This document shows, one piece after another, positions 7,308 through 14,136 of a stretch of 14,950 nt of DNA (position 1 is its first letter; each line of letters begins with the position of its first letter). The DNA is from AC-9 sp051984395 (lineage in GTDB: Bacteria; Actinomycetota; Acidimicrobiia; Acidimicrobiales; AC-9). Under the pieces are notes generated by a model, which made no database searches, was not told where the DNA came from, and worked only from the letters and a program-made list of their open reading frames with translations. Made by a program: the position numbers and the translations under genes. The stretch spans positions 1 through 14,950 of the forward strand of contig JBPYEZ010000106.1 of NCBI GenBank assembly GCA_051984395.1, written 5' to 3'.

Positions 7308-7663
7308 CGCCACGCCGGACCTGTGTCGGCTGCCGCCGCACGGCGTCGCCTGAGGCCCTGGTGCGGGTCGTTCGCACGGGTGCGGGGGACCTGGCCATCG
7401 GCCGGGACCGGCCGGGTCGGGGAGCGTGGCTGTGCGCCGAGTCGATGCGCTGCGTGGATCTGGCCCAGCGACGGGACGGGTTCTCGAGGGCCCTGCGGGC
7501 ACCGGTCGACCGGCTCGCCGTGGAGCGATTGCGAGAGGCACTGGCCGCCGCTTCGAGAGGAACGGACGGCATGCAGGACCGGTCAGCCCGGGAGAGGCCC
7601 GGGATCACCGGGGGGTGTGGGAGGATAAGCACCCTCGGGCAGTACGAGTCAAGAGAGGACTGA
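7304..7663 (+). CDS. ylxR: YlxR/RnpM-family RNA-binding protein, apparent ATA start
   Basis: Small basic protein of the YlxR family. In B. subtilis the homologue (RnpM) is reported to bind and modulate RNase P; nucleoid-associated roles have also been proposed. The 119-residue product starts APRRTCVGCRR, with the hallmark CVGCR at residues 7-11 and GRGAWLC at about 40-46; both are family signatures. The last 30 residues or so run past the usual domain and look unstructured. A start at the GTG at 7361 would delete the CVGCR motif, so I place the start at ATA 7304, behind AGGAGG. The A at 7306 is also needed for the nusA TAG stop: with ATG there nusA would read on to 7628. The stop is 8 bp before the infB TTG. 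There is no ylxQ gene between ylxR and infB, as usual in actinobacteria. Confidence 0.85.
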   Translation: MAPRRTCVGCRRTASPEALVRVVRTGAGDLAIGRDRPGRGAWLCAESMRCVDLAQRRDGFSRALRAPVDRLAVERLREALAAASRGTDGMQDRSARERPGITGGCGRISTLGQYESRED

Positions 7664-7671
7664 ACCAGCAG

Positions 7672-10581
7672 TTGGCGAAGAAGATCCGTGTCTACGAGCT
7701 CGCTCGTGAGCTCGGTCTGACGAACAAGGAGGCGCTCGACCTCTGCGAGTCGCTGGGGATCGGGGTCAAGAGCCACTCCTCGAGCATCGAGGACGCCCAG
7801 GCCGACCGCGTCCGGCGCAAGGCTGATCGCGAGGGCCTCCGGCGGGCCGCGGCGCCCGAGGAGGCACCGGCCCCGGCGCGGGCGCCCTCGACGAGCGCCG
7901 GCGCTGGGTCCCGCGTCGTCCGCTCCGAGGACCCCGCCCGCCGCTCTGCCCGCCCGACCCCCTCCCGGCCCGCACCAGAGCCCAGCGAGCCTGCCGTTCC
8001 CGCTGCCGGGGGCCCCGATCTCGGCACCCCGGCGCCGGCCGCGCCCGCCCCGACGCAGCCGACCCCGACACCGCCGACCCCGACCCCTGAGCCGGCGACG
8101 AGCGCCCCGGCGGCGGCTGCGGAGGCCGGCGGACCGACCGAGACGACGAGAGCCCCCGACCGGGCCGCACCGCGAAGCCCGGCGGACCGACATCCCCCTG
8201 CCGCGCCACCCCTGGAGTCGCCGTCGGTCGCTCGGCCGCGCCAGCCCGAGACCGGGACTGGCGGCGCCAGAGGGGGCGCCGGCCGACCCCCGGCGGCACC
8301 GCCGTCGGGAGAGTCCGCGCCCCGCCGGTCCGGTGGCGGTGCAGGCGGCCGACCGGCTCCTCCAGGTGGCGGTGGTGGTCGCCCGCCGGTCAGCCCCAGC
8401 ACGGGGCGTCCCATCCCCCCGCCGCCCGGGGGGCCTCCTCGATCGTCCACCGGCCGTCCGATCCCGCCTCCGCCGGGGATGGGAGGACGGGGCGCGCCCT
8501 CCGGGCCTCGCCCACCGGGGGGAGCCGGCCGACCCGGAGGAGGCAGCCGCCCGGCCGGAACCGGCACCGGGCGTCCCGGCGGCTTCGGCGGCGCACGCCC
8601 GGGAGGTGGCTATGGAGGCGGCCGGCCGGGTGGCGCGGGGATGGGACGTGGTCCCATGCCGCCTCCCCCCGGCGGACGGGGCGGACCGGGCGGACGTGGG
8701 CGGCCCCCGCAGCGTCGACCTCGTCGTCGTCGACGCAACATGGAGGAGCTCGAGCCGACCCAGCTGACGACGTACACGCCATCCAACGCCCCGGTGCCCC
8801 AGGACGAGGTGGTCGTCGAGCGTGGCTCCACCGCCCAGGACATCGGGCCCAAGCTCAACCGCTCAGCCGGCGACGTCGTGCGCTTCCTCCTGCTCCAGGG
8901 CGAGATGGTCACGGCCACCCAGTCGCTGAGCGACGACATGATCGAGCTGTTCGCGGCCGAGATCGGCGCCACGGTGCGCCTCGTGGACGCCGGCGAGGAG
9001 CAGGAGGCTGCCCTCCAGGCCAAGTACTTCGAGGCCGACGAGGAAGAGGATCCCGCCCTCCAGCGCCCCCGGCCGCCGGTGATCACCGTGATGGGTCACG
9101 TCGACCACGGCAAGACCAAGCTCCTCGACCGCATCCGTGAGACCAACGTGGTGGCTGGGGAGGCCGGCGGCATCACCCAGCACATCGGTGCCTACCAGGC
9201 GAACAAGGACGGTCGCCTCATCACCTTCATCGACACGCCGGGCCACGAGGCGTTCACGGCCATGCGAGCCCGCGGGGCCGAGGTCACCGACATCGTGGTC
9301 CTCGTCGTGGCGGCGGACGACGGCGTGATGCCCCAGACCACCGAGGCGCTCAACCACGCTCGCGCCGCCAACGTGCCGATCATGGTCGCCATCAACAAGA
9401 TCGACCGCGAGGACGCCGATCCCAACCGGGTGATGCAGCAGCTGTCGGACCAGGGCCTGGTGCCCGAGCGCTGGGGCGGCGAGACGATCATGGTCGAGCT
9501 CTCGGCCCTGCAGAACGTCGGCATCGACGACCTGCTCGAGCAGCTCCTCGTGCTGTCCGAGGTCCAGGAGCTCACGGCCAACCCCGAGGGGCGGGCCAGA
9601 GGCATCGTCCTCGAGGCCAATCTCGACGTCGGCCGGGGCCCGGTGGCCACGGTCATCGTCCAGAAGGGCACCCTGCGGGTCGGCGACCCCATGGTCGCCG
9701 GCGCTGCCTGGGGGCGGGTGAAGGCGTTGGTGGACGACCGCGGGGACAACATCAAGGAGGCGACCCCCTCCACGCCGGTCGAGGTGCTGGGCTTCTCCGA
9801 GGTTCCCAGCGCCGGTGACGAGCTGCGGGTGACCTCCGACCAGGGCACCGCCCGGACCATCGGCGAGGCCCGCGAGCAGCGCATCCGGTTCGCCGGGTAC
9901 ACCCCCACCCCGTCGGCATCGCCGGGAGCCAAGCTCGAGGACGTCTTCGAGCAGATCCAGCGGGGCGAGACGGCGACGCTCAACCTCATCCTCAAGGCCG
10001 ACGTCCAGGGCTCACTGGAGGCACTGACGGAGAGCCTGCGGAAGCTGGAGCGGGACGAGGTCAAGCTGAGCTTCGTGCACCGCGCCGTCGGTGGCATCAC
10101 CGAGAACGACGTCCAACTGGCAGCCGCTTCGAACGCCACGATCATCGGCTTCAACGTGCGACCCGACCGTCGAGCCCGGGAGATGGCCGAGAACCAGAAG
10201 GTCGAGATCCGCACCTACGAGATCATCTACAAGGTGTTGGAGGAGATCGAAGCTGCCATCGTCGGCATGCTGGCCCCCGAGTTCGAGGAGGTCGTCACCG
10301 GGGACGCCGAGGTTCGGGCGGTCTTCCGGGTGCCGCGCGTGGGGGCAGTGGCAGGCTGCTACGTCCGCAACGGCGTCATCACCCGCGGCTCCAAGGTTCG
10401 CTTCCTGCGCGAGGGCGTGGTCATCTGGAAGGGCGCCATCTCCTCGCTGCGCCGCTTCAAGGATGACGTACGAGTGGTCCAGACGGGCTTCGAATGCGGC
10501 ATCGGTCTGTCCGACTTCCAGGACCTGAAGGAGGGCGACATCATCGAGACGTTCGAAGAGCGGGAGATTCCACGCACGTAG
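7672..10581 (+). CDS. infB: Translation initiation factor IF-2
   Basis: GTPase that brings initiator fMet-tRNA to the 30S subunit and promotes subunit joining. The 969-residue protein has a first IF2N domain (1-60, KIRVYELARELGLTNKEALD) and a long disordered linker rich in Pro, Gly, Arg and Ala (about 62-356). A second IF2N region follows (about 370-430), then the G domain with G1 GHVDHGKT (475-482), GGITQHIGAYQ, G3 DTPGHE (521-526) and G4 NKID (575-578). The remaining domains extend to the end. I place the start at TTG 7672, which yields MAKKIRVYEL as in homologues. AGAGGA at 7654-7659 is 12 nt upstream, rather far. The alternatives CTG 7660 and GTG 7615 add residues not typical of the family. 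The gene begins 8 bp after ylxR and overlaps ylxP by 10 bp. Confidence 0.97.
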   Translation: MAKKIRVYELARELGLTNKEALDLCESLGIGVKSHSSSIEDAQADRVRRKADREGLRRAAAPEEAPAPARAPSTSAGAGSRVVRSEDPARRSARPTPSRPAPEPSEPAVPAAGGPDLGTPAPAAPAPTQPTPTPPTPTPEPATSAPAAAAEAGGPTETTRAPDRAAPRSPADRHPPAAPPLESPSVARPRQPETGTGGARGGAGRPPAAPPSGESAPRRSGGGAGGRPAPPGGGGGRPPVSPSTGRPIPPPPGGPPRSSTGRPIPPPPGMGGRGAPSGPRPPGGAGRPGGGSRPAGTGTGRPGGFGGARPGGGYGGGRPGGAGMGRGPMPPPPGGRGGPGGRGRPPQRRPRRRRRNMEELEPTQLTTYTPSNAPVPQDEVVVERGSTAQDIGPKLNRSAGDVVRFLLLQGEMVTATQSLSDDMIELFAAEIGATVRLVDAGEEQEAALQAKYFEADEEEDPALQRPRPPVITVMGHVDHGKTKLLDRIRETNVVAGEAGGITQHIGAYQANKDGRLITFIDTPGHEAFTAMRARGAEVTDIVVLVVAADDGVMPQTTEALNHARAANVPIMVAINKIDREDADPNRVMQQLSDQGLVPERWGGETIMVELSALQNVGIDDLLEQLLVLSEVQELTANPEGRARGIVLEANLDVGRGPVATVIVQKGTLRVGDPMVAGAAWGRVKALVDDRGDNIKEATPSTPVEVLGFSEVPSAGDELRVTSDQGTARTIGEAREQRIRFAGYTPTPSASPGAKLEDVFEQIQRGETATLNLILKADVQGSLEALTESLRKLERDEVKLSFVHRAVGGITENDVQLAAASNATIIGFNVRPDRRAREMAENQKVEIRTYEIIYKVLEEIEAAIVGMLAPEFEEVVTGDAEVRAVFRVPRVGAVAGCYVRNGVITRGSKVRFLREGVVIWKGAISSLRRFKDDVRVVQTGFECGIGLSDFQDLKEGDIIETFEEREIPRT
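8401..8478 (+). repeat. Repeated TGRPIPPPPG unit in the IF-2 linker
   Basis: The decapeptide TGRPIPPPPG is encoded at 8401-8430 (residues 244-253) and again at 8449-8478 (residues 260-269). The copies differ at many synonymous bases, so the repeat is kept at protein level or is an old duplication. It sits in the Gly/Pro-rich disordered linker. Confidence 0.75.
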
Positions 10582-10862
10582 GCGTTCTGGAGGTCGATCT
10601 CCACTTGCCCTACAGCCGCTCGCTCAAGACCAAGCGGGCCGTCGTCAAGCCGATCCTCGAGGGTGCCCGCCAGCGCTACTCGGTGGCCGCGGCGGAGGTG
10701 GCCCACCAGGATCGCTGGCAGCGGGCCGGGCTGGGGCTGGCGGCGGTGGCGGCGAGTTTCGGCCACGTGGACGACGTGCTCGACCAGGTGGAGCGGTTCA
10801 TCTGGTCCAACCCCGACGTCGAGGTGCTCGGTGCCGAGCGCCACTGGTTGGACCGGGCTTGA
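10572..10862 (+). CDS. ylxP: YlxP-like DUF503 protein, apparent ACG start
   Basis: Small DUF503 protein (YlxP) of unproven function that is commonly found between infB and rbfA, suggesting a link to ribosome assembly or initiation. The 96-residue product reads HVGVLEVDLHLPYSRSLKTKR near its start and ends FIWSNPDVEVLGAERHWLDRA, both typical of the family; normal length is about 90-100. The frame has no ATG, GTG, TTG or CTG from after the ATG at 10494 until CTG 10587. Starting at 10494 would add 26 residues read from infB out of frame. ACG at 10572 falls exactly where homologues have Met-His-Val-Gly, with GGAG (10563-10566) 5 nt upstream, so I take ACG as start. It overlaps the end of infB by 10 bp. 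The stop is 3-12 bp before rbfA. Confidence 0.82.
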   Translation, partial: THVGVLEVDLHLPYSRSLKTKRAVVKPILEGARQRYSVAAAEVAHQDRWQRAGLGLAAVAASFGHVDDVLDQVERFIWSNPDVEVLGAERHWLDRA

Positions 10863-10874
10863 GGGGTGGTGACG

Positions 10875-11264
10875 ATGGTCGATCGACGCGGCAGCAACAG
10901 GAGCCGTCCACGCTTTCCGCGGACGGCCAGGGTCAACGAGGTCCTGCGGGAGGTGGTGGCGGGTGAGATCGAGCGCCTGTCGGACCACGACGAACGGCTG
11001 CTGCTGGTCACCGTCACGGCCGTGGTGAGCGAGCCCGACCTGCGTCACGCCACGGTGTTCCTCAGCTCGCTCGGCGAGGCGGCCCGCGAGGGCCTGGAAC
11101 AGCAGCGGTTCCGCCTCCAGGGTGCCATCGGTCGACAGGTCCGGCTCAAGCGCACACCCCAGCTGACCTTCAGGGCCGACCCCGGGGTGGCCGAGGGCGA
11201 GCGGGTGGAGGAGATCCTGCGCCGGCTCGAGCGGCCGGGCGCGGGAGCCGATGCCGGAAGCTGA
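10875..11264 (+). CDS. rbfA: Ribosome-binding factor A (30S maturation)
   Basis: Binds the 30S subunit during late 16S rRNA maturation and helps cold adaptation. The 129-residue KH-like protein shows the family signature RVNEVLREVVAGEIERL near the N terminus, the strand VSEPDLRHATVFLSSLG, and LKRTPQLTFRADPGVAEGERVEEIL near the C terminus. I chose the ATG at 10875, with AGGGG at 10862-10866 as ribosome site (8-nt spacing). GTG codons at 10866 and 10869 in the same frame are possible and would add two or three residues. A short Gly/Ala/Arg tail ends the protein. It is translated right behind ylxP and overlaps the start of truB by 14 bp. Confidence 0.95.
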   Translation: MVDRRGSNRSRPRFPRTARVNEVLREVVAGEIERLSDHDERLLLVTVTAVVSEPDLRHATVFLSSLGEAAREGLEQQRFRLQGAIGRQVRLKRTPQLTFRADPGVAEGERVEEILRRLERPGAGADAGS

Positions 11265-12225
11265 TCGGCATACGCCAGGGCCGGCTGATGCTCCGAGCCG
11301 GCCTCCCGGGCCGGCTGTTGCTCCGGGCCGGCCTCCCGGGCCTGTTGACGGCCTCCTCGTCGTCGACAAGGAGGAGGGGTGGACCTCGCATGACGTCGTG
11401 GCCCGCTGCCGCCGCCTGGTCGGCCAGCGTCGGGTCGGCCACGCCGGGACCCTCGACCCCGCGGCCACGGGCATCCTGCTCGTGGCGCTCGGTCGGGTCA
11501 CCCGCCTGACGCGCTTCTTCGGCGCGCTGTCCAAGTCCTACGCGGGCGAGGTCGTGCTCGGCTCGACGACCACCACCCTCGACGACCAGGGAGAGCTCGT
11601 CGGGCGGTTCGACATGCGCGGGGTGACCGTCGGCCAGGCCCGCGAGGCGGCGCAGGCACTCACGGGCGAGATCATGCAGACGCCTCCGATGGTGTCGGCC
11701 CGCAAGGTGGACGGTCGGCGCCTGTACCAGCTGGCCCGGGAAGGCGTGGAGATCGAGCGCAGCGCCCGACCGGTCACCGTCTCCCGCTTCGACGTGGAGC
11801 GCACCGACGAGCCCGGTGTCCTGGCCATCGAGGTCGAATGCTCGTCAGGCACGTACGTGCGGGCGCTGGCCGCCGATCTCGGGTCCGCCCTGGGCGGCGG
11901 CGCCCACCTCCGACGGCTGCGGCGGCTGGCCATCGGCTCCTTCACCCTCGCCGAAGCCTGCCGTCTGGACGAGCTGTCGACCGGTTCCGAGCTCGTCACC
12001 GTGCTCAGTCCCGTCGAGGCGATGCGGGACTATCCGCAGCTGCGGGTCGATGACGAGGTCGCTCGGACCGTGGGGCACGGGGCACGCCTCGAGAGAGCCG
12101 ACGTCGGCGCCGTCGGAGAGGGGCCCTGGGCCGTGGTCGACGACCGGCGGCGGCTGCTGGGCGTCTACGAGCGGGGCGACGACGCCCGCTTGAAGCCCGC
12201 CGTCGTGCTGGTTACGAGCCAGTAG
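11251..12225 (+). CDS. truB: tRNA pseudouridine-55 synthase
   Basis: Converts U55 to pseudouridine in the T-loop of most tRNAs. The catalytic motif GHAGTLDPAATG contains the nucleophile D69. The conserved opening GLLVVDKEEGWTSHDVV is at 34-50, and the KVDGRRLYQLAREG and SSGTYVRALAADLG blocks are present, followed by a C-terminal PUA-like domain (about 265-320). Residues 1-32 precede the conserved fold and consist mostly of a duplicated Pro/Ala/Gly-rich decapeptide encoded by a 30-bp tandem repeat. The ATG at 11251 lies inside the end of rbfA with GGAG only 3 nt before it. No other standard start exists before the conserved part. A 324-residue product is slightly long for the family because of this N-terminal addition. 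Confidence 0.95.
   Translation: MPEADRHTPGPADAPSRPPGPAVAPGRPPGPVDGLLVVDKEEGWTSHDVVARCRRLVGQRRVGHAGTLDPAATGILLVALGRVTRLTRFFGALSKSYAGEVVLGSTTTTLDDQGELVGRFDMRGVTVGQAREAAQALTGEIMQTPPMVSARKVDGRRLYQLAREGVEIERSARPVTVSRFDVERTDEPGVLAIEVECSSGTYVRALAADLGSALGGGAHLRRLRRLAIGSFTLAEACRLDELSTGSELVTVLSPVEAMRDYPQLRVDDEVARTVGHGARLERADVGAVGEGPWAVVDDRRRLLGVYERGDDARLKPAVVLVTSQ
11281..11340 (+). repeat. 30-bp tandem duplication at the 5' end of truB
   Basis: The segments 11281-11310 and 11311-11340 are adjacent 30-bp copies that differ at two positions (the 8th and 16th bases, A/T and A/G). They encode PADAPSRPPG and PAVAPGRPPG, ahead of the conserved TruB fold. Each copy holds complementary GCCGGCC and GGCCGGC runs, so the RNA can form very stable hairpins. 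The length is a multiple of three and keeps the frame. Confidence 0.85.
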
Positions 12226-12236
12226 CCTCGGATCCG

Positions 12237-13238
12237 ATGGAGGTCATCGCCGACCTGGGGCAGTGCCCGCGCCCCGACGAGGGCAGCGCCGTCACCATCG
12301 GGGCCTACGACGGCGTCCACCTGGGACACCGTCGGGTGATCGCCGAGGTGCAAGAGCTCGCCCGGCGTCAGGGCCTGTCGACAGCGGTGGTGACCTTCGA
12401 CCGGCACCCGGCCACGGTGGTGCGTCCCGACTCGGCCCCGTCGCTGCTCACCGACCTGGAGCAGAAGGTCGAGCTGCTGGCCGGCACCGGGGTGGACCAC
12501 GTGGTCGTGATCGCCTTCGACGAGGAACGGTCGCGCGAGTCCGCCGAGGACTTCGTCGAGGAGGTGCTGGTCGGGTGCCTTCGGGCACGGGTGGTCGTCG
12601 TCGGCCAGGACTTCCATTTCGGGTTCGGGCGTCGTGGCAACGTGGCTCTTCTCACCCGGATGGGAACGGAGCGGGGCTTCGAGGTGATCGGGCTCGGCCT
12701 CGTCGACGAGACCGGCGACACGTCGACGGCCCCGGGGGAGGCGGTGTCGTCGACGCGCATCCGCACGCTGCTGAGCGACGGTCGGGTGGCCGACGCGGCC
12801 CGTCTTCTCGGCCGGCCACACGAGGTGCGAGGCGTGGTGCGACCGGGTGACGGGAGGGGCGGGGCGGTGCTCGGCTATCCCACCGCCAACGTGGCCGTGC
12901 CCCAGGAGATCCTGTTGCCGGCGGACGGGATCTACGCCGGGTTCTTCGAGCGCAAAGACGGTTCCGTCCATGCCGCGGCGATCTCCCTCGGCCGCCGTCC
13001 CACGTTCTACGAGCACGCCGACTCGTCGCTCCTCGAGGCCTATCTGCTGGAGTTCTCGGGTGATCTGTACGGGGAGCAGGTCAAGGTGCGCTTCGTGACG
13101 CGTCTTCGGGGCGAGGAGCGCTTCGACTCGCCCGAGGCACTGGCCGCCCAGATGGGCAGGGACGTCGAGGCGACCCGCGCCGCGCTCGCGGGCTGGACGC
13201 TCAGCTCTCTGGGAGCGGAGGGCGGCGCTGGCGCTTGA
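12237..13238 (+). CDS. ribF: Bifunctional riboflavin kinase/FMN adenylyltransferase
   Basis: Makes FMN from riboflavin and ATP, then FAD from FMN and ATP. The N-terminal adenylyltransferase domain (1 to about 185) has TIGAYDGVHLGH (20-31), where Tyr replaces the usual Phe of GxFDGxHxGH, then DFHFGFGRRGN (125-135) and SSTRIR (171-176). The kinase domain (about 190-310) carries LGYPTANV (212-219), the GIYAG turn (231-235) and LLEAYLLEFSGDLYGE (265-280) with the likely catalytic glutamate E268. At 333 residues it is of normal length. The ATG is 11 bp after truB with no clear Shine-Dalgarno. Placement after truB is a widely conserved order. Its last 38 bp overlap the 3' end of arfB on the other strand. 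Confidence 0.96.
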   Translation: MEVIADLGQCPRPDEGSAVTIGAYDGVHLGHRRVIAEVQELARRQGLSTAVVTFDRHPATVVRPDSAPSLLTDLEQKVELLAGTGVDHVVVIAFDEERSRESAEDFVEEVLVGCLRARVVVVGQDFHFGFGRRGNVALLTRMGTERGFEVIGLGLVDETGDTSTAPGEAVSSTRIRTLLSDGRVADAARLLGRPHEVRGVVRPGDGRGGAVLGYPTANVAVPQEILLPADGIYAGFFERKDGSVHAAAISLGRRPTFYEHADSSLLEAYLLEFSGDLYGEQVKVRFVTRLRGEERFDSPEALAAQMGRDVEATRAALAGWTLSSLGAEGGAGA

Positions 13239-13617
13239 GGTCACCCCGGCGCCGCTTGTCCTCGACCCGCCGGCGCCTGGATGCCGGGGTCGGAACGGTG
13301 GCTCGACGGTGACGCTCGACGTGGAGGGCGGTCGCCAGGCGGCTGGCCAGGCGCTGCAGGGCCAGCTGGCGGTTGCGGGCCTGCGAGCGCTCGTCCGAGG
13401 CCACCACGCGTACGACGGGCCCCAGCCGCTCGAGCAGGCGGGACCGCTGCCGGGGACCCAACGACGGCGAGGAGGCGACGTCGAAGCGGACCTCGACCCG
13501 GGTGTTGGCGGTGTTGGCGTGCTGGCCACCGGGACCGCCGGAGCCGCTGAAGCGCCACTCGAGCTCGCTCAGCGGAATCGAGCAGCTCCGTGTGACCCGT
13601 AGCTCGCCCTCGTCCAC
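13201..13617 (-). CDS. arfB: ArfB/YaeJ-type peptidyl-tRNA hydrolase (ribosome rescue)
   Basis: Single-domain release-factor homologue that frees peptides from ribosomes stalled on mRNA without a stop codon. In the 138-residue product the catalytic motif is GPGGQHANT with GGQ at 30-32, in a block SGSGGPGGQHANTANTRVE that fits the class. The C-terminal tail is strongly basic (ASRRRRVEDKRRR and LKRQRR), as expected for the part that enters the mRNA channel. I chose GTG at 13617 because homology begins just after it (MDEGELRVTRS). There is no good Shine-Dalgarno; the next ATG upstream is at 13920, inside rpsO on the opposite strand, and is not credible. It overlaps ribF tail to tail by 38 bp and is divergent from rpsO. 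Confidence 0.9.
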   Translation of the reverse strand: MDEGELRVTRSCSIPLSELEWRFSGSGGPGGQHANTANTRVEVRFDVASSPSLGPRQRSRLLERLGPVVRVVASDERSQARNRQLALQRLASRLATALHVERHRRATVPTPASRRRRVEDKRRRGDLKRQRRPPLPES

Positions 13618-13878
13618 CGGCTCGACCGTACCCGGCGGCTGGTGAGTGGTGAGTGACCGGTGCCGGGGTGGCGCTTCGTCCCGCTTTCGACGAAAGGTGG
13701 AACCCAGCGTCGTCCCACGAGGCCGGCCGCCCTCGAGCCGGCGGGGGCCTGGCGACGGCGCAGGCGGGGTACCGCACGGAGACGAACGAGGGGGGGAGGG
13801 GCGCCGCCCTGCTAGAGTCGGGTTGCCGGGGCATTCGCCCCCGGGCGGCTCTGTGCGACACCCGAGGATTTTCGAAGC
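13618..13878. other. Divergent arfB/rpsO intergenic region
   Basis: This 261-bp gap has no credible gene. It contains a tandem GGTGAGT pair (13641-13654), a 13-nt palindrome CTTTCGACGAAAG (13684-13696) that could be a protein binding site near arfB, and the rpsO promoter. The rpsO leader has a 6-bp stem, CCGGGG (13826-13831) with CCCCGG (13839-13844). S15 controls its own leader in several bacteria, so this hairpin may take part in such control, but it matches no leader type I can name. Confidence 0.5.
13810..13818 (+). promoter_or_regulatory. Extended -10 promoter of rpsO
   Basis: TGCTAGAGT (TGn followed by TAGAGT, 13813-13818) resembles the extended -10 upstream of rimP and typical GC-rich actinobacterial -10 boxes. 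The -35 region is a run of G with no consensus. Transcription would start near 13825 and give a leader of about 55 nt before the rpsO ATG. Confidence 0.55.
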
Positions 13879-14136
13879 ATGCCCGACAAGTCGGCCACGA
13901 TCACCGAGCACCGACTCCACGACACCGACACCGGGTCACCCGAGGTGCAGATCGCGCTCCTCAGCGAGCGCATCAACCACCTCACCGAGCACCTCAAGGT
14001 GCACAAGGGTGACCACCACACCCGGCGAGGGCTCATGAAGCTCATCGGTCGTCGCCGTCGGCTGCTCGACTACGTCATGGCCAATGACGTCGAGCGGTAC
14101 CGGGGCATCATCGCCAGGCTCGGGCTACGGCGCTGA
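13879..14136 (+). CDS. rpsO: 30S ribosomal protein S15
   Basis: Primary 16S rRNA-binding protein of the central 30S domain. The 85-residue product is close to the usual 88-89 residues. It carries the family features DTGSPEVQIALLSERINHLTEHL (the first helices), HKGDHHTRRGL, and GRRRRLLDYV. The ATG follows GAGGA (13864-13868) at 10-nt spacing. It has its own promoter, is divergent from arfB, and is followed after 202 bp by pnp, the conserved rpsO-pnp pair. Confidence 0.97.
   Translation: MPDKSATITEHRLHDTDTGSPEVQIALLSERINHLTEHLKVHKGDHHTRRGLMKLIGRRRRLLDYVMANDVERYRGIIARLGLRR

Noticed and set aside
7361..7663. ylxR starting at GTG 7361
   Set aside because: This would remove the defining CVGCR motif, which lies upstream in the same open frame; the better explanation is the ATA at 7304.
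7426..7671. Extension of infB upstream to 7426
   Set aside because: The extra 82 residues are ylxR read in another frame; IF2 homology begins at AKKIRVYEL.
8740..8742. Internal ATG in infB as start of a shorter IF2 isoform
   Set aside because: Shorter IF2 forms exist in E. coli, but no ribosome site precedes this ATG, so I cannot support it.
10359..11534. A 391-codon minus-strand open frame over ylxP, rbfA and truB
   Set aside because: Shadow of the plus-strand genes; low-complexity composition and no recognisable motif.
13618..13920. arfB extended upstream to ATG 13920 (239 residues)
   Set aside because: The extension would run through the rpsO promoter and start codon region and has no similarity to the family.
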